From: Diplolepis rosae
Taxonomy: Eukaryota > Arthropoda > Insecta > Hymenoptera > Diplolepididae
Reading direction: 5' to 3'
Assembly (NCBI GenBank): GCA_030998225.1
Contig: JAPYXD010000045.1
Coordinates: forward strand, 248,001-312,000
Length of the DNA stretch: 64,000 nt
In this document: positions 11,792-22,011 of the stretch, piece by piece
Layout: each line of letters starts with the position of its first letter
Position numbering within the stretch: position 1 is the first letter of the stretch
Notes under the pieces: generated by a model
What the model saw: only the letters and a program-made list of their open reading frames with translations
What the model was told of the DNA's origin: nothing
Databases searched by the model: none
Program-made: the position numbers and the translations under genes

Positions 11792-12042
11792 GAGACCGTC
11801 TATAGGTTCTCCTCTCACATTCGAAGGACACATATCACAGTCATACGGCGCTGACATTCGTTCAATTCACTCATTCCTCAGAAGCACTCACAGACTCACT
11901 CTCAGCGCCGCTACCTGGGGCATACATCCTTCTCCATGCATGGGGATAGACGCGTTTATAGCGTCCCCCACTCTCAACCTGGGATAGACCCGTTTATAGG
12001 GCACCCTTCACGCAATGGGAAGATGCCCGTCTATAGAGCCCC
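11792..12042 (-). other. Four stem-loops with a shared 7-nt loop in the LINE 5' region
   Basis: On the plus strand, loops GTTTATA (11,954-11,960; 11,992-11,998) and GTCTATA (11,798-11,804; 12,029-12,035) are each closed by short complementary stems: GACGC/GCGTC, CCC/GGG, ACC/GGT and a weaker fourth (GCCC with GAGC, one mismatch). The stems differ while the loop stays constant. The LINE reads on the minus strand, so its RNA would carry TATARAC loops. One of the four is also present in copy 1 (about 390-410). A role in RNA packaging or translation start is speculation. Confidence 0.4.
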
Positions 12043-12175
12043 CTGCATTTGTTCACCGATTCATCGGGACACTAAAACCTCCATGACCCGAGGGCCGTCT
12101 GCTAAGCCTCTCCACCCGTCCTTTTTTGGCATAGCCAAGAGAAGGACTTCGTCAAGATACCAGTCCGAGGGGAGG

Positions 12176-12535
12176 TCCTTATTCTACGTTGAAAATAACG
12201 TTAACTGTTAATTGAAATATGCAATAATTTCATTTATTTACGCTAAAAATTAAAAAAACATAATACCTGTCATTGTAGGCAGTGCAGTGGTTCACCTTTT
12301 GTGGAATGTCTCCACCGTTTAAGTAGACCATTGGTTGGAGTGAGACACAACTATACTTTCATCTGACTCTAACAAATAGTCAATCCTGACGGTGAAAATA
12401 TGGAAAGTGATGAACCACTGCACTGCCTTCAATGACAGGTATTATGTTTTTTTTAAATTTTTAACGTAAATAAATAAAATTATTGCATATTTCAATTACC
12501 ATTTAACGTTATTTTTAACGTAGAATAAGGATAAA
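12176..12535. mobile_element. Foldback MITE of the CCCTAGCG family, left end truncated
   Basis: The arms share TCCTTATTCTACGTT and ATATGCAATAATTTCATTTA-like sequence with the MITE at 5,146-5,458. A nested inverted pair lies inside: GGCAGTGCAGTGGTTCACC-like sequence at about 12,280 and GTGAACCACTGCACTGCC-like sequence at about 12,410. The left end is cut where LINE copy 2 begins (12,175). Confidence 0.7.
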
Positions 12536-13115
12536 AACATTTTGAATGTTTATTTTGCCTCATTCATGAGTGATGGAGCAATTCTGAGCCCGGATTCGGT
12601 TTCTACGCCAAAAATTACTTCGGAAATGACAATCGGTATTTCTATAACAATCACAACCTCATATTTTGTAGACCTGTGAATCATTATTCTACTCTGTCAA
12701 TGTAAATAAAAGAAAAAACTACTAATCGATGATAATAAAAAATCACTCTTATATAAGTATTTATATATTGTATTTAGTACAGAGTTGAATTATTATTACG
12801 TTTTTAAAGAAGGTGAGTATATTATTGGTAAAATGTATGATATAAAAAGTAATAACAGCAAGTTCATTGGTTAACATTTGAGAAATTGAGGTTAGAATTT
12901 GTTTTAAGAACTACAAATATAAATATATATATTTTTGCAATTATAGTTTATTTACAGATAAAAACATTATGAACAAGAAATTATAATACTTTAAAAATGG
13001 CAGCAAAACATGCTAGTAGTTCCCGGCTTATCTGGGCGTTGTGCACTTTCAAACCATTTATTTCGCACAATCGGATTTACTGAAACCGGAAAAAAAAGAT
13101 TTTTGCGAGTTTTCA

Positions 13116-14471
13116 ACATGGAATTGACTTATTTGACGGTATGTACTCAAAATACTAAAAAATAGTAATATAATAAAAAAAATATCTATGCTTATCAGGT
13201 GTATTTTCTAATATTTCCAGAAAAAAAGAAAAGTCTCGATGATAAATGTAATAAAGAGTAATATTAATTCCCAATTAACGTTCAAAGGTAATGAAGATAT
13301 ACAATAATTTCATTTTTTAGCATTAAAAACAATATATATGTATTCAAATTTGTTCGTATTATTCCTATCATTATCTTTTTAAAATTTTTTTGCTGAAAAT
13401 TTTTATTATATGTTTATTAATTTATTATGATAGTTCCATAAATATTTTTTATGATAAATATAATTTTTTTAATTATTTGTAACATTCTTTTATAAAAAAC
13501 AATGTTTAAATCAGGCTGTAGCGCAACTGCGCCCTCAGTCGAGATTTTATGGAACTGCCATGTGGAGGTCATATACGCTCTGTGCGTGACTGCAGCGCCA
13601 TAGCATGAGTAAACTAAAGGAGGCTGTTCGAGAGCTTTTACAACGTATTATAATGGGGCTTGGTTATAAAAATGTTAATTATCAACAAAAAAAAAACAAT
13701 TTAATTCAATTTAAAATTCAATTGTTTTTCCTTATGAAGTATTTGTGTGAAATCAGCAGTAAAAATTAAGTATTATTTATAACAAAAATGATATAGAAAC
13801 CAGTAAACATAAGGTTAAGTTAATGACAGATCAAAACAGACATCACACCGTAAGAAAAAATTTCTACAAACAGCATTATTGAAGGCTGAAGAATTTTATT
13901 TTAAAAATTATTTAAATGCTTTGTATAAGGCTGTGATTGCCGAAGAACTCAATGATGAAAATAATAGTGAAATTTTACAAAACTGTGAAAGTTTAAGTAA
14001 TAGTAAAGATGAAGAGATATGATTTAACCGAAGTTTTACTGGAACTGACATCAGCAATACTTTAAACAAATAATATAGCTTCTATGACTTTAAGTTTAGG
14101 TGTATGTTAAGTTAAATAAATATATTTAAACGTTTGTTACATATACTTTATTCCAAAATATTTTGTTAAAAGTCGAAGAATTTATGTTACAAAATTCATT
14201 AATATTATATCAAATACTAAATACCCACTTATTCCTTTGATTTTTTTTCCATTTAGACGTTGGAAATTTGTAAAATTTACACTCACTTTTCCTGCTTGTA
14301 TTTTTACAATTCACAACACAACAACTTCGGTGCTTCATTTTAGCTATAGTTTTTTAATTAAAACCAAATTTAGATTTGCATGTGTATTTTGATTGCTCGG
14401 AAATATAAAACAGCCTCCTTTAACGCCAAAATTATCCACTGCGTACGCTGGCGTCGATCTGACTCATCCTA
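13116..14471. other. AT-rich stretch, no firm gene
   Basis: A less AT-rich island at 13,515-13,640 contains GCGCAACTGCGCCC. At about 13,830-14,022 there is an open frame without ATG that follows a possible acceptor (GTTAATGACAG) and ends in a polar, acidic tail (NSKDEEI). It could be a terminal exon or chance. No similarity is recognised. Confidence 0.3.
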
Positions 14472-14686
14472 CCATGACTTCGCACGGAGCGTATATTAAA
14501 GGAGGTATTACACCTCTGCATGCAGGAATTATGCATGCAGGTTACCATGGTAACATACAAGAGAGAAAGAGACGGAAAATTTTCCTATGTCTTTCCCACT
14601 AATATGTTACCATGGTAACCTACATGCATAATTACTGCATGCAGAGGTGTAATTCCTCCTTTACAGATGCGTTCCATGCAAAAATG
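14472..14686. mobile_element. Palindromic MITE
   Basis: The inner arms AAAGGAGGTATTACACCTC and GAGGTGTAATTCCTCCTTT are near-perfect complements, and both contain CATGCAG and GTTACCATGGTAAC. Weaker complementarity extends the arms outward to about 14,472 and 14,686. A diverged relative lies near 21,090. No coding potential. Confidence 0.7.
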
Positions 14687-15899
14687 GAGGAGTTGGATAG
14701 GGCTGCCCTAAATCTTGCCATCAAGTGCATAAGAAAAATATTACGTGAAAGTTGACTACCGCCGGTGGCGGCGCTGACAGTTCATAGGCCCTAGATTCAA
14801 AAACATGCATGGTAAAAAGCACAAATATTTTATTTTCTCCTAATTAAAACTATTTTATAGCATTTTCTTATACATTACAATAATCTAATAAGATTTTTAT
14901 ATTTTTCACAAAAATTTATTCTCTTCGAAAAGGTTAAGAAATTCACTTTAGGCCTAAATCTAATTTCCAAATTCTGGCGGGAATTGCATTATTTGTGTCA
15001 TGTTCTTTATTTTATAATTGCTTTGAGTTAATTTGAACATGAATACTAATAATTAACATCGTTATTATACAATTACAATAAATATAATATAGTATATACA
15101 CTATATATTACTACTGTAATTAAATAAAACTTTTTTAAAAATATAAAAATTTCAAAAATACTGTTTGGAATTTGAACTGATAATTTGTTAATATTATACT
15201 ATGAAATAAATTATTAATCAATGAAATATATTGATAATATATTATTATTATATATTATAGTTCAAAGCACTGAAATAGTTGAGGTCTCTCATAAGTGCTC
15301 TGAAAAAATTTCTTTATCTACAAATGAACTTTACTTATTTTTCTATTTATGTATTTATAACATATTGAATCAATTTTTTGTCATTTGTAAATTTTTTTAT
15401 TTATCTGCGTTGTATTATTTTATTTTGAAATTCATGTATCGTAAAATTATATATAATATATAATAAGGAATCTAAATTAACAAAAAATCTGAACTTATAT
15501 TCTTTTTTAAAGTCCAAAACTTTATTCTAATATCAAAATTGTTAGAAATCAGAAATTTTTTTCCACTTCTACACAATCCAATTTTAACAAGCTCACATTA
15601 ACTTCAATTCAGAATTTTTAAAAATATTCTTTCTCATCTCTTTTTTATTTCATTCACTTTCATGTATCTTTTTTTTAACTTCTATCACACAAAATGTTTG
15701 CAACTGAATTTATTTGTGGCAAGTATTTGAGAGACATTTATTGCGGTGCAAAAGAAATTCTTTGCGCAGGTAGATACAATTAATTAATATTGAGACATCG
15801 ATCCTTATTATATTATGTAGTTAATTATTAATATCTCTATCAAATAAAATGTTTTATTTTAAACTAATTAAGAAAATAAACAATATACAAAACTTTTAC
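14687..15899. other. AT-rich stretch, probably intron of the THAP gene
   Basis: No conserved ORF is seen. The 80-codon frame at 15,221-15,463 is AT-driven and hydrophobic. If the THAP exon at 15,900-16,118 is real, this sequence lies in its first intron. Confidence 0.35.
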
Positions 15900-16118
15900 T
15901 CCACCAGGCGCATAGGTTAATCTCTTTTGAAGAATATGTTCTGGCTTAAAATGCTTTTCGCAAATCGCATGACCTGCTTTCAATTTCATATCATCCCGAA
16001 GGATAGCAATTTGCCGTAATTTTATTGTATTTTCATCCTTCGGTACAATGAAAAAATGAACTTTATCGGAGCAAGACTTATATCGGGATTTACACCCAAA
16101 AAAGACACATTTCACCAT
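15900..16118 (-). CDS. THAP zinc-finger protein, first coding exon
   Basis: It starts MVKCVFFGCKSRYKSC at 16,118 and contains ICEKHFKPEHIL, giving the C-x4-C ... C-x2-H pattern of the C2CH THAP domain, a sequence-specific DNA-binding fold also used by P-element-type transposases. The exon is 219 nt (73 codons) and ends at a GTAAAAGT donor in phase 0; the last residues YAPGG lie where THAP domains approach their conserved proline motif, which would be in the next exon. That exon was not found. The start sits 163 bp from the ATG of a divergent exon at 16,282. It could be a host regulator or a domesticated transposase; which one cannot be told from one exon. Confidence 0.65.
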
Positions 16119-16281
16119 TTTTTGTAACAATTTTTTTAGACATTTGTTTCTATACTCGCGGAATTTATCTCAGTACCGTTCAAGAACTCGAAAATTTGAA
16201 AATTACAGGGAAAAGCTTAAAACACTACATTTTATAATGTGATTTTCGTGTAAGTCGACCCAAAGAACAGTCAGCGCCACC
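16119..16281. promoter_or_regulatory. Possible bidirectional promoter between THAP exon and 16,282 exon
   Basis: The 163 bp separate two outward-facing start codons. On the plus side, a TATAAT at about 16,230 and AACAGTCAGC (Inr-like TCAG) at about 16,267 precede the Kozak-like GCCACCATGG. This is inference from spacing and weak motifs only. Confidence 0.3.
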
Positions 16282-16430
16282 ATGGCAGCCAGTCACAATT
16301 CATGTCATTATCAACTCAGAGATGCAGGGGGCCCTAGCTCTGAACCTAGTACCACGTGTTCATATTACCCACGAAGGAATAATAAGGAGACCTATCTCCA
16401 TGTAAACGACTTGGCAGGACCAACGGCACG
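16282..16430 (+). CDS. Putative first coding exon of an unrecognised gene
   Basis: ATG at 16,282 lies in an ideal Kozak context (GCCACCATGG). The frame stays open for 149 nt and ends exactly at a strong GTAAGTGC donor at 16,431. The product begins MAASHNSCHYQLRDAGG and is rich in Ser, Thr, Tyr and Arg; it has no domain, signal peptide or membrane segment that I recognise. Base composition is clearly less AT-rich than the surroundings. No downstream exon is evident before the repeats at 16.9 kb. Its divergent arrangement with the THAP exon supports a real promoter here, but transcription is unproven. Confidence 0.45.
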
Positions 16431-16927
16431 GTAAGTGCCCGGCTTGTAAGTTAGAAGTAGTGGAAAGGAGTGCGCAGTTGTCCTCTTCTTACTCACGGGA
16501 AAATGTGCGAGTGAGACGAATTTGTCAAATTGATCTAAGCCAGAGTGGTTATGTTGATTGATTTTTTTATCATTTGCAAGCGGCAGATATTTGTTCAATT
16601 TCAATTTAGTTTAAAAAGAATTATTATTTCAGGACTCCTATAAAGCTAAAGGAGTGCATTATAAAAGTAGTAAGTATATTACACTACAGCGTAAAGCTAC
16701 CGTTTAGCCAGTTCGCTAGGGTAATTATCAAATAGGATTTAAAAATCTTGTTACATGCTATATGAGTACAACTATTCATTATATTTATTTATAAGAACAT
16801 AATTTGTTCAATTTTTTGCTTGATTAAAATTAAGGGGCTGAAGGATTAGATGAGATGACTTTAATTTACGCGAAATAATTCATCATGAAGATTTTTGTAA
16901 TAGAATATATATATATATCGTTAACCA
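16431..16927. other. Noncoding, with a MITE-end fragment
   Basis: Positions 16,686-16,721 (GCCAGTTCGCTAGGG) match the right terminus of the CCCTAGCG MITE family. A short TA microsatellite lies at about 16,903-16,918. Nothing else is recognised. Confidence 0.45.
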
Positions 16928-17523
16928 CACTGTAAAAAGTGTCAAGGAAAATTACATTTTTCTCTTGTAATTCTTTTCTATGATATTCGTGTGAAACTAA
17001 CAAATTTATTGTAAATACCCTATGATTTCTGAATGAATTCTCCATAAATATATGAATTTTACAGTAGAACTGTAATTTTACCACGAATATCACAGGTAAT
17101 AAACATACCAGTGATAATCGTGGGAAATTTACAACGAAGTGGAAAAGAAATAAAAATGTGATTTCACAATGTTGAAGTAAATTCCCAAAGCGAAGCACGT
17201 AAGAAACCCAGTCCAATGTAAAATTACCATTCTGTTAGGTTTTCCACCGTGTGATGGCGCGTCTGCGCGTGACGTATAATGTAATGGCGATTTGCGACTG
17301 CCAGCGACAGCGTCCTATTTGATTTTATATTTTGACTATATTTTGATTCGACGATCCGATCCGCGGTTTTCATAGGACATAAAGGTAAGTTTAAAACAAT
17401 ATAAATATCATGTTTTAGAAAGTGTGGAGATGTGCACTCCCATTTAAAACCCATGTACTTCCAATGCGAGTGGAGATTACTGTTCAATTTGGTTATTTAT
17501 AGACCACTAGAAGGGTAACGGTC

Positions 17524-17692
17524 TATTCGTGACGGTGACACCGCAAGGTCCCGACAAAACAGCATTGTCCCGAATTTCTGTACTTGTTTTTCACTTCAAA
17601 AGAGATAGAAGGGGATACTGTGTTTTCAGGACTTTGTGTATTCAGGACAATGCTATTCTGGGACTTTGCAGTGTTACCATTCGTGACATATA
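17524..17692. mobile_element. Small MITE with imperfect 45-bp inverted arms
   Basis: GTGACGGTGACACCGCAAGG on the left faces GCAGTGTTACCATTCGTGAC on the right, and ACAGCATTGTCCCGAAT faces ATTCAGGACAATGCT. An open frame crosses it but is explained by the repeat. Flanking sequence at 17,216-17,523 and 17,693-18,114 shows no gene. Confidence 0.6.
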
Positions 17693-18114
17693 TGAGGTTA
17701 TGTATGGTCTTCACAGCAAGTGTAAAAGTTACTTAAGAAATTGTAAGTTTAAGTTAAGTTCAAGTTCATAATTACATTATTAATAACTTAATAATTATTG
17801 TATTGTACTTTTATATTAATAATACACTTCAACTGCGAAAATTTAATGAAACATATGTATTTCAGCGGACTTTGAAACCAAAAACGGATTCGAAGAATGT
17901 AAGAATCTCCTTTGTGTCCATTCATTCCATCCAATTCCAATACAAATTACGACTCAAGAGGTTGAACTGAGTTGCAGATTTAATATATAAGTATATGTAT
18001 ATTTCTGGCCCGCTATAGCGGAATCAGATTGAGTTGCTCTCTGTCTTTTGAAAAACGAAGTTTCCAATTTTAACTTTCAAAATTTGTAAATTTCATTGTG
18101 CATGTTTTTTTTAG

Positions 18115-18247
18115 CCCTTATGAAAAAGAAGTATTAGTAAGTATTAGATCTAATACTTTTTTCGCGAATAAGTATTAGAAATCATATACTTTTTCGCAAA
18201 AATAGTATTGGATCTAATACTTACCAATACTTCTTTTTCATAAGGGA
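18115..18247. mobile_element. Near-perfect palindrome (foldback MITE), 133 bp
   Basis: It begins CCCTTATGAAAAAGAAGTAT and ends with the reverse complement. Both arms also carry AGTATTAGATC-type repeats, so the whole element can fold into one hairpin. No ORF. The target duplication is unclear. Confidence 0.75.
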
Positions 18248-18754
18248 GACAAATATTTGCATCACTTACCATATTAAAATGCTGACCAGAAAGTCGTTTT
18301 TTCAGAATTGAAAATTTCAATCCTTTTTTTTTACTTCTTGTGAAAAAATTTGAAAAACTTATTACATAATGTGTTCTGCTGAGAACTCAAAAAAAAAGAA
18401 ATACTTCACTATTCTTATTAACAAAATAGATTTGTAATGTATTATGTATAATGTATATTCGTTATACATCATACTCAATCCTGACTCAGCGGAGCGGGCC
18501 AGAAACCCTTGCATTATGCCCTTCAGTTATAAAAAGATTACCTTCTATTTTATTACATTTTTCTTATTTCAAATATAAATAAAAAATTTTCCTTTTAAAT
18601 GAACTATTCTTTTATTTCAAGATTTAAAGGAAACAGAGAATTTGAATTGTGTGATTTGAATTATTCGGGTATGCTGGAGCGCATGCGCAAAACCGTTTTC
18701 ACATTTGGAACTGGAATTTTACAAAGCGAGTGTACAATTACATTGCCTCAACTT
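18248..18754. other. No supported gene
   Basis: The sequence is AT-rich. The 69-codon frame at 18,599-18,808 runs into the hAT terminus and has no recognisable domain. Confidence 0.4.
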
Positions 18755-19529
18755 CAGGGTTGCGAAGGTAAAATACATAACGTAATTTACATGGTTTTCT
18801 ACACGTAATTTACTATGTATATTACGTGGAGGTTTTCTACACGTAATTTACGTCTATGCTAGACTTAAAGTTTTGGCGGGTGCGCAAGCTAACCTAATTT
18901 TTGTGTATCGTTCGCGAATCTTGTCATTTCGTTAATAAATGTCAAAATTATAATTTAAACATAAGTAAGGGTGGTAGGCCAATGCACGGAAATTACTTTT
19001 TTCCAGGAAAAGATGCATTGCCATTGAAAATAATTTGCTAGGAGATCAGCAGTTGCATATTGACAAAAGGCAAGATAGCACTTGCACTTTAAGTATGAGT
19101 CTTGTGCTCAATAAAAGCAGTATTTCATCAGAAGGAATAGTGCTATTAAACAATAACGCTAAAGTAAGTCTTGTGCTTAATGCTTATATGAAATAAAACT
19201 TCAATATCATGTAAATTAATAAGAATTTACCGTGGCTAAAATTATTTAATAGTAAAGGTGGTTCACAATAGAAATAAAAAATATTCTTAATTTTGCACAA
19301 ACTATAATATAACTATTAAATTTAGTTTATGTATTTTTAGTACTTTTTTTCAATTAACAATTTTTTTCTTGAGTTAGAAATCGAATGATATAGACTTTAT
19401 AAAACTATTTTTCTAAATCTCAAGACTTAACTACTGACATGTCAAAAAATTAAGCTTATAAATAAAATAAAATTTGAGTTTGATTTATTGAATATGAAAT
19501 TATTAAATATTATTAATTTATTTTAAATT

Positions 19530-19801
19530 AATTAGTTGAGTTTGAAATTTCTGCCACTGCCTACATTATCGGAGAATCACTAGTGGCGTATCAGATAGGA
19601 TACGTTGACAACAGGTGACTTCGAAGAAAATTTCAAACTCTTATATCGCAAATAAATGCAAATAAAATTCAAATTTAAAGAATTTGTAATCTTTCTGTGG
19701 AAAAAAGACGCTTTCGACTGCGCTGGGATTCGAGCCCAGGTCTAGCAGTCGACCAGCAATCGAAATACCTGGGCTCGAATCCCAGCGCAGTCGAAAGCGT
19801 T
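19530..19801. repeat. Two SINE modules ending in a perfect 34-bp inverted repeat
   Basis: Positions 19,706-19,740 contain TTTCGACTGCGCTGGGATTC and continue as the tRNA-like T-arm. 19,766-19,800 carry the exact reverse complement over about 34 bp. The head of one tRNA-derived SINE has thus been fused to an inverted copy of itself. Upstream, CTGCCACTGCCTACATTATC is the second family module, also present at 63.3 kb. Formed inside the hAT element. Confidence 0.65.
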
Positions 19802-20235
19802 ATTACTAAAGCTATCAATATTATTTTATTTTGCTGTAAATAAAGGATCACTGAAAAGCTTATAAGCTTTACTTTACGTTTTTTAAAAGCATTATCTATT
19901 TCCGTAAGGTCTTCTTGAGATGGATGATTGTTATTCCCAGAATTGTATATTTTCGTTGATTTCACTTTACAGACGTTTCTTAACATAAATAAAACAATAA
20001 TTTAGTATAAGTATAAAGCAAAGTGATCACAGCATTAACAAACATTATAAAGCCTGTATATTACTATAATATTTATTAAAAAGAAATTTACGTTATCCTG
20101 AATATAACATATTGCAGTAGTTCAATAGATATTTATAACTTCTCTAGGTTTTCTATTAAAATTATTGATATTCCAGTGATTAGCAAAAAATAATAAACAT
20201 ATAAATCAATAGATTTTAATTTTTATTTACTTACC

Positions 20236-20398
20236 TGTGACCTAAGAGCCGATCGTAAGCAGTGTTTTTTAAAATTTGGTCACACTGTAAACATTTTGCC
20301 ACAATTTTATCAGTTTCTTTTAAACACTTGAAATTCAATTCCGACCATGGTATTTTATTTGCGCATTTCATTCTTTTTCCTCCTTCAGATTTGCTCAT
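20236..20398 (-). pseudogene. BED-type zinc-finger exon of a hAT transposase
   Basis: The frame reads MSKSEGGKRMKCANKIPWSE, then LNFKCL, AKCLQCDQIL and RLLGH. The aromatic W, the CxxC pair and the distal His match a BED finger, which binds the transposon ends. A CACAG|GTAAGT donor at about 20,235 ends the exon. A second short frame at 19,850-19,986 (minus) may be an internal transposase segment. No catalytic region is left. Confidence 0.55.
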
Positions 20399-20755
20399 TT
20401 TATATTTTGATTTTGATTTCGACACTTGCCGAATTAAGAGGAATGCAGATTTAAATTTAAATTATAATTAATTGCATAAACAAACGCAATAAGAGAGATT
20501 ATACATACTCTTTTAAGGTTCGCTACCTTGAATATGTAATTAACTACAGTTTTCGACGTAAATTACTTATTTTACGTGATTTACATGGAAAGCCTCAAGT
20601 TCCGCGTAATTTTGCAACCCTGCTCAACATGCTTCGTGGTAATTTTACCATTCCAATGCAATTTTACACTACTTCCGTAAATTTCCAGCGATTATCACTG
20701 GTATTTTTATTACCCATGATTCTCGTGGTAAAATTCCTTGTCACTTTTTACAGTG

Positions 20756-22011
20756 CATCCAATACTCAAGTTCTGTTTGTATCTTAAAAATAAACACATC
20801 TGTTAAATAATATAAACTTTTTTATGCATGTTAAGTCCTATCAATTTTGAGACCAGAAACTTAAAAGTATTTGAATATGTTAGAAAGGTTAGAAATAGCC
20901 AATTAGGTTCTTTATTTACACAAAAGCAAGTTTGTGACACGTATTCGACGTATGTTATGTCTTGTGTAGAAAACTACGTGAAATACATGGGTTTTCGACG
21001 TGTCGTTACCCAACCCTGCTAGTCGGAACATTGACTCGTCGGGATTTTGGCATACGTCCGCCCACCTAGGACCTAGGACATGGCCTTAAAAGAGGAATTA
21101 CACATCTGCATTCAGCCGTTATGCATCACAGTGCGGCCACTACCATGTATTTTAGGAGGGTACTTAAAAAAGTGAAAATGAGCATCAGCGCCGCCAAGTT
21201 TTGATAGCAAGAACTAATATCAATACAAACGAGGCCCCCGTCCCTCCAACCCGATGTATTCTAAAGAGTGGCAAATTTTGAAATATATTGTATGAAATCC
21301 ATTTCATAAATTTAAATGATTTAAAGTTGAAAATAATGTGTGAAAGAATAAAAATACAACAAGAATTTTTAAATATGAATCACAATGAACAGTTAAATAC
21401 TGTACTATTACACGGAGAAAAATAGTTAAAGTAATTTTACTCAACTCTGTTGATTAAACTTGGGACTTAAGGACATTTGAACATTTATAAAATCCTAGTT
21501 GGGTAAAATGAATTTGATAAATACCTAATTCACTCAAAGTGAATATCAATAAGCGTTACATAGGAAATAGTAAGGAGTTGAGTAAAACGTGCTTCGAACG
21601 GTAGTTACAACATGGTTAGTTGAGTAAAATGAACATCGGCTGTATTATTTCAACTGGCAATGATATGGTTGCTATAGTTACAACAGTTTAAAAATAACAT
21701 CGGTAGCGACAATAGCGCCACCACTTGTTGATAGCAAACATTATAATTCGTTCACCTTTTCTCATATATGAGTGGACCCACTGTGTTATGCATGCAGGCA
21801 GAGATGAGTTGGGAGATTGCTAAAATAATGTATTTAATTTCGAGTGATTTTCCGCAGCGCGCCCTGCTGCGAATTGCTCTTGGGAACTAAAATGAAAGGT
21901 TCATCCTACTACTTGAAGGGTAAAACAGAGCTACAGTTTATCACTTTCGCAACGCCCCCAATTACGTGAAACTTTTTCGAACTAAAATTAAAGGTCCACG
22001 CTGCTACAATT
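20756..22011. other. Noncoding, fragments of several repeats
   Basis: The stretch at about 20,960-21,018 resembles the hAT end (ACCCAACCCTGC). 21,085-21,125 resembles the 14.5-kb MITE. 21,412-21,700 starts CACGGAGAAAAATAGTT and repeats TTGAGTAAAAT, as in a MITE. No gene is supported. Confidence 0.4.

Larger units (their letters stand above)
9208..12175 (-). mobile_element. R1-like LINE, copy 2, 3'-truncated and internally deleted
   Basis: This is the same family as the copy at 0.3-3.9 kb but in the opposite orientation. It keeps 5' sequence (11,763-12,175) missing from copy 1. It lacks most of ORF1: the 5' region joins straight to the zinc knuckle at 11,762. It ends abruptly at a foldback at 9,207, before the C-terminal segment of ORF2. 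Reading breaks are fewer than in copy 1, so this is the better guide to the family's proteins. The FADD active site and CCHC knuckles suit the R1 clade. Confidence 0.8.
8566..12678. mobile_element. TIR element (CACAGGTCTACA ends) inserted in element X
   Basis: It starts CACAGGTCTACA and ends TGTAGACCTGTG. The terminal repeats extend about 100 bp with gaps and share TTTTTGGCGTAGAAACCGAA. Flanking 8-mers AATTATAA and AATCATTA agree at six of eight positions, weakly suggesting a hAT-type 8-bp duplication. Its interior is made entirely of other insertions: a foldback at 8,682-9,207, a LINE at 9,208-12,175 and a foldback at 12,176-12,535. No transposase of its own is seen. Confidence 0.6.
8122..13115. 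mobile_element. DNA transposon 'X' copy 1, split by nested insertions
   Basis: Positions 8,122-8,565 match 22,012-22,440 closely, and 12,679-13,115 continue the match to 22,443 onward and 23,400-23,490. The sequence between them (8,566-12,678) is inserted. The 5' end is GGGAATTTGC, as in copy 2. The first exon found intact in copy 2 has lost its ATG here (AAAAAGTCC in place of AAAAATGCC). The right terminus is not recognisable. Copy 2 at 22,012-23,768 has both ends. Confidence 0.7.
18755..20622 (-). mobile_element. hAT-like DNA transposon with 8-bp target duplication
   Basis: The ends are CAGGGTTGC (18,755) and GCAACCCTG (20,622), a terminus typical of hAT elements. They are flanked by CTCAACTT (18,747-18,754) and CTCAACAT (20,623-20,630), a duplication matching at seven of eight positions. 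Subterminal GTAAATTAC-type repeats recur near both ends. On the minus strand it holds a BED-type zinc-finger exon, but the rest of the transposase is replaced or interrupted by SINE sequence, so it is non-autonomous. Confidence 0.75.
16928..20755. mobile_element. TIR element with CACTGTAAAAAGTG ends, hosting a hAT insertion
   Basis: The left end CACTGTAAAAAGTGTCAAGG is complementary to the right end CCTTGTCACTTTTTACAGTG. The complementarity continues inward: CCAGTGATAATCGTGGG at 17,111 and CCAGCGATTATCACTGG at 20,687. Only about 130-290 bp at each edge belong to the arms. The interior contains a foldback (17,524-17,692), a palindrome (18,115-18,247) and a hAT element (18,755-20,622). No transposase of its own was found. 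Confidence 0.55.
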
